Assembly (NCBI GenBank): GCA_903854365.1
Contig: CAINWE010000030.1
Span: 1 to 11,344 of the forward strand
Direction: 5' to 3'
Origin: Oligoflexia bacterium
GTDB lineage: Bacteria; Bdellovibrionota; UBA1018
Length of the DNA stretch: 11,344 nt
Shown one piece after another: positions 1-6,163 of this stretch. A program made the position numbers and the translations under genes. Under the pieces are notes generated by a model. That model saw only the letters and a program-made list of their open reading frames with translations, made no database searches and was not told where the DNA came from. Position 1 is the stretch's first letter. Each line of letters starts with the position of its first letter.

Positions 1-49
1 TCTAGGTAATCCTTTGCTGGGCAGAGTGGGCCACTAGGAAAATGAAAAC

Positions 50-55
50 TATAAG
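50..55 (+). promoter_or_regulatory. Possible -10 element upstream of the lipoprotein-mla operon
   Basis: TATAAG at this position lies in an AT-rich stretch about 75 bases before the first gene of the operon. It would place transcription start near base 62 and give a leader of roughly 68 bases. The octamer CTATAAGA also occurs at two other promoter candidates in the window, which is the main reason to list it. There is no recognisable -35 hexamer at 17 or 22 bases upstream, so the call is weak. The rest of bases 1-129 shows no gene I can support. Confidence 0.25.
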
Positions 56-129
56 ATTTTGGCACCTCGTCAGAAAATCCGACAGTTTTCGATAAAAGTT
101 TGACGTTCATGCCATGAGGAAGGGTCGGT

Positions 130-678
130 ATGAGAATATTTTTTACAATGTCCTTAGCCGTGATTTCAGGAGTCCTCAGCTCCTGCAGTATTTTTTTTGG
201 CAATATTCGATCCGTTGAGGAGAAGTCGACCCAATACTCCGTAGAGGACTTATCCAAAGGCCGATTCCATTGGAAAAAAACGAACTCCCCTCCCGAAATC
301 GAGTTGACGGACGGACCGCGCCCCGACCTCGTATTTGAATCGAATCAATCGGCTGCCGTCATCTCCCTGACCTCAGGATGCAAGGGTGTAACTCGTACCC
401 CCCAAAGCGAGCATAACTTGGCTGCCTATACCCGCACTCTCGTTATGGGGATTGCCGAACTAAAGTTCACCGAAATGAAGAAATTCAAAATAGATCAAGT
501 TGACGCTCTATGGTCAAGCGTCTCAGGAACACTCAATCACGCTCCAGTCAACCTGGAGATCGTTGTGAGCCAAAAAGATAATTGTTATTATGATCTTATC
601 CTTGTCGGACCGAGTCCCTTGTCAGGTAGCTCGTTGGACGATTTCAGGCACTTTGTATCAACATTTCATTTCAAATAA
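130..678 (+). CDS. Small lipoprotein heading the mla operon
   Basis: This 182-residue protein begins with a short hydrophobic signal segment ending in the lipobox LSSC, so Cys19 should be lipidated by signal peptidase II. Serine at +2 suggests outer-membrane sorting if E. coli rules apply. The remaining 160 residues are soluble. The region 100-182 has alternating strands and an ending (residues 173-182, FRHFVSTFHF) that loosely recalls PsbP/Mog1-like small domains; that is only an impression. A purine-rich ribosome site (GAGGAAGGG) sits about 8 bases before the ATG. The gene ends 26 bases before mlaE in the same direction with no terminator, so it is very probably co-transcribed with mlaEFD. 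Because the cluster lacks mlaC, this protein may be a periplasmic partner of the transporter, but sequence alone does not show it. It is not clearly a PqiC/LetC-type auxiliary lipoprotein. Confidence 0.8.
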   Translation: MRIFFTMSLAVISGVLSSCSIFFGNIRSVEEKSTQYSVEDLSKGRFHWKKTNSPPEIELTDGPRPDLVFESNQSAAVISLTSGCKGVTRTPQSEHNLAAYTRTLVMGIAELKFTEMKKFKIDQVDALWSSVSGTLNHAPVNLEIVVSQKDNCYYDLILVGPSPLSGSSLDDFRHFVSTFHFK

Positions 679-704
679 AAATCGACTAAAACGGAGGTAA
701 GACC

Positions 705-1541
705 ATGAGCTTAAGATCTGACAAAGCGCGCATAATTCAGTCAAATCCTCCGATTTTAGCTTTCCTTCGACGCACTGGGGCTCAGGTCAATTCATTCCTG
801 AAATTTGTCGGCGGCTTTAGTTCTCTCTGCTTGTCCGTTTTTCATGAGCTATTCGAAAGCCCGTTTTACCTAAAGCTGGTCATTGAACAGCTTCGGGCGA
901 TTGGGGTGCAGTCGACTTTACTCGTGTGTGTCACTGCGTTAGCTACCGGATCTGTCATGGCCCTTCAATTTGGATATGGCTTGGCCAAATTCGGCGGCAC
1001 CCTCTATATTCCTAAAATCGTGGCCTTGTCGATTTTGCGCGAGATGGGTCCAGTATTTACCAGCCTCTTAGTCGCTGGACGGATCGGCTCTGGGATAGCC
1101 TCGGAAGTGGGATCGATGAAGGTGACCCAACAAATTGATGCTATCCGTGCTTTAGGCACCAGCCCCATTAAGAGAATTGTTATTCCCAGACTTTTGGCCA
1201 GTCTCATTGCCCTACCCATCTTAACCCTATTAGCCGACTACATTGGTTTATTTGGTGCAATGATGGTGAGCTCGAAGGAGTTAGCAATCAACTCAGAATA
1301 TTTCATCGCTAAAACTATCGAGTCTTTGGAAATTCTCGATATACTCACTGGAATGGCAAAGACGGTTGTTTTTGCCTTTTTTATCTCTCTCCTAGCCTGC
1401 TGGAAGGGTCTTAATACCGAAGGAGGCACTCAAGGCGTTGGCAACTCAACCACCTGGGTCGTCGTGACGTCCAGTATTTTTATTATGATCGGCGACTACT
1501 TTTTAACCAAAATTTTTATTATTACCGTTTACCCTCATTAG
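705..1541 (+). CDS. mlaE: MlaE-family ABC transporter permease
   Basis: This 278-residue inner-membrane protein is the permease of an Mla-type phospholipid transporter (MlaE/Ttg2B family, PF02405). The family signature is plain at about residues 107-145: LREMGPVFTSLLVAGRIGS, then EVGSMKVTQQIDAIRALGT, the cytoplasmic loop that couples to the ATPase. Further hydrophobic segments follow at about 155-185 and 220-275. Residues 1-45 form a longer, partly amphipathic N-terminus, as seen in other MlaE proteins. The start is well supported by GGAGG at 693-697, seven bases before the ATG. The stop codon overlaps the earliest possible start of mlaF, which indicates translational coupling. In the complex two copies of MlaE should bind two MlaF and a ring of six MlaD. 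The call is firm; the direction of lipid movement is not decided by sequence. Confidence 0.95.
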   Translation: MSLRSDKARIIQSNPPILAFLRRTGAQVNSFLKFVGGFSSLCLSVFHELFESPFYLKLVIEQLRAIGVQSTLLVCVTALATGSVMALQFGYGLAKFGGTLYIPKIVALSILREMGPVFTSLLVAGRIGSGIASEVGSMKVTQQIDAIRALGTSPIKRIVIPRLLASLIALPILTLLADYIGLFGAMMVSSKELAINSEYFIAKTIESLEILDILTGMAKTVVFAFFISLLACWKGLNTEGGTQGVGNSTTWVVVTSSIFIMIGDYFLTKIFIITVYPH

Positions 1542-2308
1542 TGCTACCGCTCATGACTCAAAATAAAATGAAATATTCAATTGCTCTCAATGTAAAAAAT
1601 CTCCACAAAAGCTTTGGAAACAAGACTGTGCACCGAGGTGTCTCCTTTGAACTTCGATCTGGGGAAATCCTAGGTCTTTTTGGGGGCTCCGGCACCGGAA
1701 AAAGTGTCATTTTAAGATCGATTATTGGGCTAGAGAAGCCCGACCGAGGAGAGATTATTTTTGATGATCGAAACATCGTCGGATTGAACGAGTCTCAACT
1801 CATTCAAGTTCGCACCCAAATTGGCTATGTTTTTCAAAATGGAGCCCTCTTCGACTCGCTCTCGGTCGAAGAAAATCTGGCATATCCACTAAAAGAACAC
1901 ACCACTCTCAATGCCCGTGAAATTAAACTGCGAGTGAATCAAATGTTGGATCTCATCGACATGACGGGAACGAACGCACTCTTTCCCAACGAGCTCTCAG
2001 GCGGCATGCAAAAGCGCGCTGGCCTAGCGCGAGCGACCATCCTTGACCCTAAGATCATACTTTTTGATGAACCTACCGCTGGACTCGACCCCGTAAACAC
2101 GAAACGACTCTTGGACAATATTAAAAACTTAAAAAAGAGTGGCATCACTGGTATTTTTGTCACTCACGACATCCCGAGTGCTTTCGAAATTGCAGATCGA
2201 ATCGCGATTCTCTACCAAGGGGCTATTTACGTCATTGACTCGGTCGAAAACATAAAACAATCAGAAGATCCGCTGGTAAAATCTTTCGTAAGCGATTCAA
2301 TTCATTAG
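1541..2308 (+). CDS. mlaF: MlaF-family ABC transporter ATPase
   Basis: This is the cytoplasmic ATPase that powers the Mla lipid transporter. Numbering from the GTG at 1541, it has Walker A GGSGTGKS (48-55), Q-loop Gln99, signature LSGGM (152-156), Walker B ILFDEP (173-178), D-loop GLDP (181-184) and the switch His209 in VTHD. The stretch FQNGALFDSLSV followed by NLAYPL (98-117) is typical of MlaF rather than of generic importers. The start is uncertain. GTG 1541 overlaps the mlaE stop, but ATG 1553 and ATG 1568 are in frame, and the conserved domain only begins at residue 14. None has a good ribosome site, which fits coupling to mlaE translation. ATG 1553 or 1568 is the more natural choice. 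Length matches the family (about 250-270 residues). Confidence 0.93.
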   Translation: MLPLMTQNKMKYSIALNVKNLHKSFGNKTVHRGVSFELRSGEILGLFGGSGTGKSVILRSIIGLEKPDRGEIIFDDRNIVGLNESQLIQVRTQIGYVFQNGALFDSLSVEENLAYPLKEHTTLNAREIKLRVNQMLDLIDMTGTNALFPNELSGGMQKRAGLARATILDPKIILFDEPTAGLDPVNTKRLLDNIKNLKKSGITGIFVTHDIPSAFEIADRIAILYQGAIYVIDSVENIKQSEDPLVKSFVSDSIH

Positions 2309-2320
2309 GAGAATAATCAA

Positions 2321-3127
2321 ATGGCGAATCAGATGGAAAATGAAATCAGAGTGGGCCTTTTTGTCTCCCTAGGAGTGGGCTTACTGCTAGCCACCATTCT
2401 GATTTTAGGAGGAGCTCAACATCTCTTCACTCAGAAGCATACCTACACGGCTCACCTCCTCAGCGCGGAGGGGGTCATCCCCGGCGCCAAGGTCGTGTTA
2501 TCTGGTGTCCCTGTCGGAGTAGTCGAAAAAATTCAGTTCGACAAAAAACAAGGTAACATCGAAATCGTTTTTGCCATTTCCAAAGAAGCCAGCGATTGGA
2601 TCCACGAAGGAGCCACGTTCGAAATCGCGACCCAAGGGGTCCTTGGCGATAAATATATCAGCCTCGATGGAGGCAAAGTCGACGCCCCATTACTTCCACC
2701 TAAATCTGACGTGATCCAGCGGCCATCGAAAGATATTACACACATTCTTTCAAAGGGCGACAATCTGATTGTCAGTATTAACACGGTCCTCGGGAGTCTA
2801 GACAGAATCCTCAAATCCTTTGAAACAGATCACAGAAGTGACACCTTCTTCAAAAATCTTGCTCAATCAGCTAAGAATATGACGGCTACTACTGAGAAAC
2901 TGAATCAGGAAATGGATCAACTCAAACTCCGCGGCGCAATCACGCAGCTCAACCAAATTCTTGAAAAAATTAATAACGGAACCGGCACCATCGGCGCACT
3001 CATCAATGATGCGAGTCTCTACGACGACGTAAAAACCCTTCTCGGAGGCGTCAACCGAAATCGCATTGTTCGAAACCTCGTCCGACAAACCCTAAAAGAA
3101 GGTAAAGGCAAGGAATCCGCGCAGTAA
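2321..3127 (+). CDS. mlaD: MlaD-family MCE-domain lipid-binding protein
   Basis: This 268-residue protein is anchored in the inner membrane by one N-terminal helix (about residues 11-31) and exposes an MCE domain (PF02470) to the periplasm at about 38-118. Typical MCE elements are the segment VIPGAKVVLSGVPVGVVEKI (52-71) and GVLGDKYISLDGG (106-118). Residues about 135-235 are predicted mainly helical, and the motif GTGTIGALINDASLYDD (222-238) is the usual C-terminal repeat-like region of longer MlaD/MCE proteins. In the family six copies make a ring with a hydrophobic pore for phospholipid. The ribosome site AGGAG (2307-2311) overlaps the mlaF stop codon, so the genes are coupled. At 268 residues it is longer than E. 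coli MlaD (about 180) because of the helical tail. No terminator is visible in the 31 bases before the convergent gene. Confidence 0.93.
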   Translation: MANQMENEIRVGLFVSLGVGLLLATILILGGAQHLFTQKHTYTAHLLSAEGVIPGAKVVLSGVPVGVVEKIQFDKKQGNIEIVFAISKEASDWIHEGATFEIATQGVLGDKYISLDGGKVDAPLLPPKSDVIQRPSKDITHILSKGDNLIVSINTVLGSLDRILKSFETDHRSDTFFKNLAQSAKNMTATTEKLNQEMDQLKLRGAITQLNQILEKINNGTGTIGALINDASLYDDVKTLLGGVNRNRIVRNLVRQTLKEGKGKESAQ

Positions 3128-3158
3128 GCGCAAACAGATGAGCCGCGGCCCACAGGAT

Positions 3159-4226
3159 TTAAGCGTTACCGACTGAGGGGATTTCATCGTCGTCGAATTG
3201 TCGAATACTTTCCTTCACCGACATTGGCACGATCATCCCGCGTTTGCGGAGCTTTTCAACGAGTGTAGTCCGGTTCATCTGCAGTAATTCGCTTGCTCGA
3301 TTCTTATTCCCGTTCGTTCGAACCAACGCCTGGTCGACCAAATGATTCTCAAAAGCCGCCACAATCGATTTTAAATCCACGCCAGACTGGGGAAGGACCA
3401 TCTTCGGAAACTCCCACTCAGCTACTGCCCCGGCTCCAGACGGCCTAGCTTCAGCATATTTTTGAAAGATGCGATGCGGTAAGTCACCCAAATCAACCGT
3501 ACCCCGACCTTTCAAAATCACCAGCCGCTCCATGAGATTTTCTAATTCTCTCACATTACCCGGCCAGTCATAGGCGAGGAGAGCCTCCATGATTTGTCCC
3601 GAGGGGGCCTCTACCGCGTGCTGGGCTAACTCGTTAAACTGATGAATAAAATGATGTACCAAGAGCGGAATATCGCTTCGTCTCTCGCGCAAGGAAGGAA
3701 TTTTAACTGGAATAACATTCAATCGGTAATAGAGGTCTTCTCTAAACTCGCGCTTCTGCACAGCCTCTTCTAGATTCCTATTGGTGGCTGCGATAATTCT
3801 TACGTTCAGATCCAGTGGCTTGGACGAACCCACGGGTTCGAATTGCCGCATCTGCAGTACTCTGAGAAGCTTCACCTGAAGATGAAGGGGCATATCCCCA
3901 ATTTCATCTAAAAATAAAGTTCCTCCCTGCGCCATTTCAAAGCGACCTTCGCGATTTTGAGTGGCTCCGGTGAAAGCTCCCTTGACGTGCCCAAAGAGCT
4001 CTGCCTCCAAAAGCTCAGAGGGAATGGCGCCACAATTGACAACGACCCAAGGAGCGAGTGCACGCGGAGAGTACTTGTGAATGGCTTGAGCCACTAGCTC
4101 TTTTCCAGTCCCACTTTCTCCGGTGATCAAGACGGTGCTATCGGTTTGCGCCACCTTTTCAATCGTCTTGAAAATATCCTGAATTACTAAACTTTCCCCA
4201 ACCAATGGAGACCGAAATGCGAGCAT
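3159..4226 (-). CDS. Sigma-54-dependent transcriptional activator without receiver domain
   Basis: This 355-residue protein is a bacterial enhancer-binding protein that should drive open-complex formation by sigma-54 RNA polymerase. Only about 10 residues precede the AAA+ domain. Numbered from the ATG at 4226, it has Walker A GESGTGKE (36-43), the sigma-54 contact loop GAFTGA (83-88), Walker B FLDE (105-108), and the second-region motif REDLYYRLNVIPVKIPSLRER. A Fis-type helix-turn-helix lies near 295-335 (NGNKNRASELLQMNRTTLVEKLRKRG). With no receiver, GAF or PAS domain it resembles PspF in layout, so activity is probably set by a partner protein or by expression level. A TTG at 4229 directly precedes the ATG; the ATG is preferred because the G-rich site AGGGGGGG lies seven bases upstream. 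The gene is convergent with mlaD. Its target promoters are unknown, and no convincing -24/-12 promoter is visible in this window. Confidence 0.93.
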   Translation of the reverse strand: MLAFRSPLVGESLVIQDIFKTIEKVAQTDSTVLITGESGTGKELVAQAIHKYSPRALAPWVVVNCGAIPSELLEAELFGHVKGAFTGATQNREGRFEMAQGGTLFLDEIGDMPLHLQVKLLRVLQMRQFEPVGSSKPLDLNVRIIAATNRNLEEAVQKREFREDLYYRLNVIPVKIPSLRERRSDIPLLVHHFIHQFNELAQHAVEAPSGQIMEALLAYDWPGNVRELENLMERLVILKGRGTVDLGDLPHRIFQKYAEARPSGAGAVAEWEFPKMVLPQSGVDLKSIVAAFENHLVDQALVRTNGNKNRASELLQMNRTTLVEKLRKRGMIVPMSVKESIRQFDDDEIPSVGNA

Positions 4227-4290
4227 CAATGATCCCCCCCTAAACCCGTCCCTGAGTTAGTACACCAAGCAAAAAATACCCTGCTCTATT

Positions 4291-4324
4291 CTTATAGGCT
4301 AAGCAATCTTTGCCTCCGTGTCAA
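4291..4324 (-). promoter_or_regulatory. Candidate promoter of the sigma-54 activator gene
   Basis: On the - strand TTGACA (4324-4319) is followed after 17 bases by TAGCCT (4301-4296), which runs directly into TATAAG (4296-4291). The -35 is a perfect consensus. Which hexamer serves as -10 is open: TAGCCT has the right spacing, TATAAG the better sequence but a 22-base spacing. The leader to the ATG at 4226 would be about 55-65 bases. The core CTTAGCCTATAAGA is nearly identical to that of the promoter candidate at 11121-11154. The 145-base gap 4230-4374 shows nothing else I can name. Confidence 0.45.
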
Positions 4325-4374
4325 AAACAATTCTTAGATATTTTTTAGATAATAATAGAAGGCATGAGGCCTAC

Positions 4375-4614
4375 TTAAAGTCTGTGGGTAAAAACATTAT
4401 GATAAAGATAAGAGATCCAACGCTCAGCATAAAGATCTCCACGCTGCCTAATCCAAAGGACTAAGCAGCAAAAGAGGACCATTGAAAACATCCATAAAAT
4501 CCACTGATTTGCGCTTTGACGACGATGATAAAAAAGCCCTACCTCAAGAGCTACCCATATGCAAGGAACTGCAAAGTAAGGATAAATCCTGATCAGTAAA
4601 AAAAAGGTACGCAT
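4375..4614 (-). CDS. Small two-helix membrane protein downstream of metK
   Basis: This 79-residue protein has two hydrophobic segments, at about residues 4-27 and 39-55, separated by a basic linker containing HRRQ. It ends in a polar aromatic tail with RQRGD and ERW. It should be an inner-membrane hairpin with a cytoplasmic or periplasmic loop. I do not recognise a named family. It lies 25 bases downstream of metK in the same direction. Its start is odd: GGAGG ends only one base before the ATG, and both the ribosome site and the start codon sit in the right arm of a hairpin, followed by eight T that encode Phe-Phe-Leu. This suggests weak or regulated translation, or that the hairpin is the metK terminator. 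After the stop there is only a 4-bp stem (AGGC/GCCT) followed by a T-rich stretch. Confidence 0.6.
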   Translation of the reverse strand: MRTFFLLIRIYPYFAVPCIWVALEVGLFYHRRQSANQWILWMFSMVLFCCLVLWIRQRGDLYAERWISYLYHNVFTHRL

Positions 4615-4638
4615 GCCTCCAGTTTAGCGGAGGCCATG
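4598..4638 (-). terminator. Hairpin with T-run between metK and the small membrane gene
   Basis: On the - strand, two bases after the metK stop codon, CATGGCCTCC (4638-4629, one bulged G) can pair with GGAGGCATG (4620-4612), leaving the loop GCTAAACT. Six bases later comes a run of eight T (4605-4598). This resembles an intrinsic terminator for metK, although the T-run is further from the stem than usual. The right arm also contains the ribosome site and ATG of the next gene, so the same structure could hide that start. Terminator, attenuator and translational lock are all possible. Confidence 0.45.
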
Positions 4639-4639
4639 T

Positions 4640-5806
4640 TTAGTTTAAAGAGCGAAGTGCGTCGACTCGATCCAGCTTTTCCCAAGTAAAATCAGGTTCA
4701 TTCCTACCAAAATGACCGTATGCAGCAGTTTTGGAATAAATGGGTCTCAACAAGTTCAAGGACTCAATAATGCCTGCTGGCCTCAAGCTAAAAACTTCTC
4801 TCACAGAAGCTTCGAGTTTTTTGAGATCACTTTTCTCGGTACCAAATGCATTCACCATCACACTAACGGGCTCGGCGACCCCGATCGCATAAGCAAGCTG
4901 CACCAAACAACGGTCTGCAAGCCCAGCTGCGACAATATTTTTCGCAACGTACCTGCCCATATAGCAAGCTGATCGATCGACCTTCGACGGATCTTTTCCT
5001 GAAAAAGCTCCTCCTCCGTGGGCGCCATGCCCCCCGTAGGTATCGACGATAATTTTTCTACCCGTCAAGCCGCAATCTCCCATGGGGCCACCGATCACGA
5101 AACGACCCGTTGGATTGACGTAAAATTTGGTCTTATGATCTAAATATTGACGGGGGATCGTCTTTTTAATGACCTCTTCAATGAGAGCTTCTTGAATCTG
5201 CTGATGAGTGACAGTCTCATCGTGTTGCGAGCTCACCACGACTGCATCCACTCGCTTCGGACGTCCATCTTCGTACTCAACCGTCACCTGAGTCTTACCG
5301 TCCGGACGGAGCCAACCTAAGGTGCCGTCTTTTCGCACTTTGGAGAGGCGGAGGGCTAACTGATGAGAAAGATCGATCGAAAGAGGCATCAGTTGTTCAG
5401 ACTCGCGCACCGCATATCCAAACATTAACCCTTGATCGCCTGCGCCCTGCTCTTTTTGATTATGCAGCCCGGCGCCCGTGGTCACGCCCTGAGAAATATC
5501 AGGCGATTGACGATCTAGAGTCACCATAACGCCGCAAGTCTTGTAATCAAATCCTTTGTCTGAATCGTCGTAGCCAATTCTTTGAATCGTCTTACGAGCA
5601 ATCTCAGCGTAATTCGCGTGAGCAGATGTAGTGACCTCACCTGCAATCACCACCAACCCAGTGGTCACCAAAGTCTCACAGGCCACACGCGCACGAGGAT
5701 CTTCAGCCAAGATCGCATCTAAAACTGAATCTGAAATTTGATCAGCAATTTTATCTGGATGACCTTCAGTCACCGATTCAGAGGTAAAGAGATACTGAGT
5801 CGCCAT
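4640..5806 (-). CDS. metK: S-adenosylmethionine synthetase (methionine adenosyltransferase)
   Basis: This cytoplasmic enzyme makes S-adenosylmethionine from methionine and ATP, releasing phosphate and diphosphate. At 388 residues it is full length for the bacterial family. Hallmarks are GHPDKIADQISD (15-26, with the His and Asp that act at the active site), GAGDQGLMFGYA (121-132), and the phosphate-binding loop GGGAFSGKDPSKVDRS (264-279). All three MetK domains appear intact. The ribosome site AGGGAG lies about seven bases before the ATG. The gene is preceded by a hairpin-rich 103-base leader and a 42-codon ORF on the same strand, with which it probably shares the promoter at 6069-6098. I see no match to the common SAM-I or SAM-II aptamer sequences in that leader, though I cannot score this. 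Confidence 0.98.
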   Translation of the reverse strand: MATQYLFTSESVTEGHPDKIADQISDSVLDAILAEDPRARVACETLVTTGLVVIAGEVTTSAHANYAEIARKTIQRIGYDDSDKGFDYKTCGVMVTLDRQSPDISQGVTTGAGLHNQKEQGAGDQGLMFGYAVRESEQLMPLSIDLSHQLALRLSKVRKDGTLGWLRPDGKTQVTVEYEDGRPKRVDAVVVSSQHDETVTHQQIQEALIEEVIKKTIPRQYLDHKTKFYVNPTGRFVIGGPMGDCGLTGRKIIVDTYGGHGAHGGGAFSGKDPSKVDRSACYMGRYVAKNIVAAGLADRCLVQLAYAIGVAEPVSVMVNAFGTEKSDLKKLEASVREVFSLRPAGIIESLNLLRPIYSKTAAYGHFGRNEPDFTWEKLDRVDALRSLN

Positions 5807-5847
5807 AACTTGCTCCCTTGAACGTCGGTTTTTCGTCTTGATCTTGT

Positions 5848-5907
5848 CACTGCGGAACCGCTGCGCAGAAACCCTGCGCAGACGCGGTGCTCGGAGATTC
5901 CCCCGAG
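5848..5907 (-). promoter_or_regulatory. Structured leader between the small basic gene and metK
   Basis: Two stems can form in the - strand RNA. The first, just after the upstream stop codon, pairs CTCGGGG (5907-5901) with CTCCGAG (5896-5890) across the tetraloop GAAT, seven pairs with one G-U. The second is nested: CACCGCG (5889-5883) faces CGCAGTG (5854-5848) with one C-A mismatch, enclosing CTGCGCAG (5881-5874) and CTGCGCAG (5868-5861), which pair with each other. No T-run follows either stem, so these are not ordinary terminators. The position, about 40-100 bases before the metK start, fits RNA-level control of metK or processing of the transcript, but could also be a chance repeat. Confidence 0.4.
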
Positions 5908-5909
5908 AC

Positions 5910-6038
5910 TTAATTTTCTAAATGAATCGGAAACTTAGGCGTAGTGCCTTTGTTTTGCTCACGGCGCTTACGGGTCTTCCCTTTGCGAGCCTGTCGTACT
6001 TTTCGAGCCGTCTTAGTTTTCATCATACGTGAGGGCAT
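5910..6038 (-). CDS. Very basic 42-residue protein upstream of metK
   Basis: An ATG with an excellent ribosome site (GGAGG ending five bases upstream) opens 42 codons. The product begins MPSRMMKTKTARKVRQ and continues with RKGKTRKRREQ. About 15 of the first 30 residues are Lys or Arg, and it ends in PKFPIHLEN. It lacks a signal peptide and membrane segment, so it should be cytoplasmic. The composition suggests RNA or ribosome binding, like small ribosomal proteins, but I cannot assign it to a family. The leader upstream holds nine T in a row next to the ribosome site, as often seen in strongly translated messages. It lies in front of metK on the same strand and probably shares its promoter. 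Start and reading frame are well supported; function is unknown. Confidence 0.7.
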   Translation of the reverse strand: MPSRMMKTKTARKVRQARKGKTRKRREQNKGTTPKFPIHLEN

Positions 6039-6068
6039 ACTTACCTCCAAAAAAAAAGTTGAAACTGT

Positions 6069-6098
6069 GTTCTAGCCCTGATTGAGGGAACTTGTCAA
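6069..6098 (-). promoter_or_regulatory. Promoter for the small basic gene and metK
   Basis: TTGACA (6098-6093), an 18-base spacer and TAGAAC (6074-6069) form a good sigma-70-type promoter on the - strand. Transcription would start near 6062, leaving a short leader of about 23 bases with a T9 tract and GGAGG. The spacer contains a short inverted repeat, CCCT-N5-AGGG (6076-6088). The -35 overlaps the earliest possible start codon of the divergent secretin gene. Confidence 0.6.
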
Positions 6099-6163
6099 GT
6101 CACCCCCTACACCTTAATCCATTCTCCGTCCGTTGGAGCAATTCTTGCGAAGATCACCCGCCC

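Noticed and set aside
59..75. Sigma-54-like promoter before the mla operon (TTGGCAC at 59-65)
   Set aside because: The -24 half is perfect, but the required GC at -12 is missing: GG, ten bases, then GA. That dinucleotide is nearly invariant, so I do not call it despite the nearby sigma-54 activator.
3125..3161. Terminator between mlaD and the sigma-54 activator
   Set aside because: The only structure is the 8-base palindrome GCCGCGGC at 3142-3149, with no loop and no T-run on either side.
4296..4325. Sigma-54 promoter before the activator gene (GAGGCAAAGATTGCTT on the - strand)
   Set aside because: GG and GC are separated by 8 or 11 bases instead of 10, and the sigma-70-type TTGACA overlaps the same place.
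4712..4972. 86-codon + strand frame inside metK
   Set aside because: It is fully antisense to the highly conserved metK gene and its product has no recognisable features.
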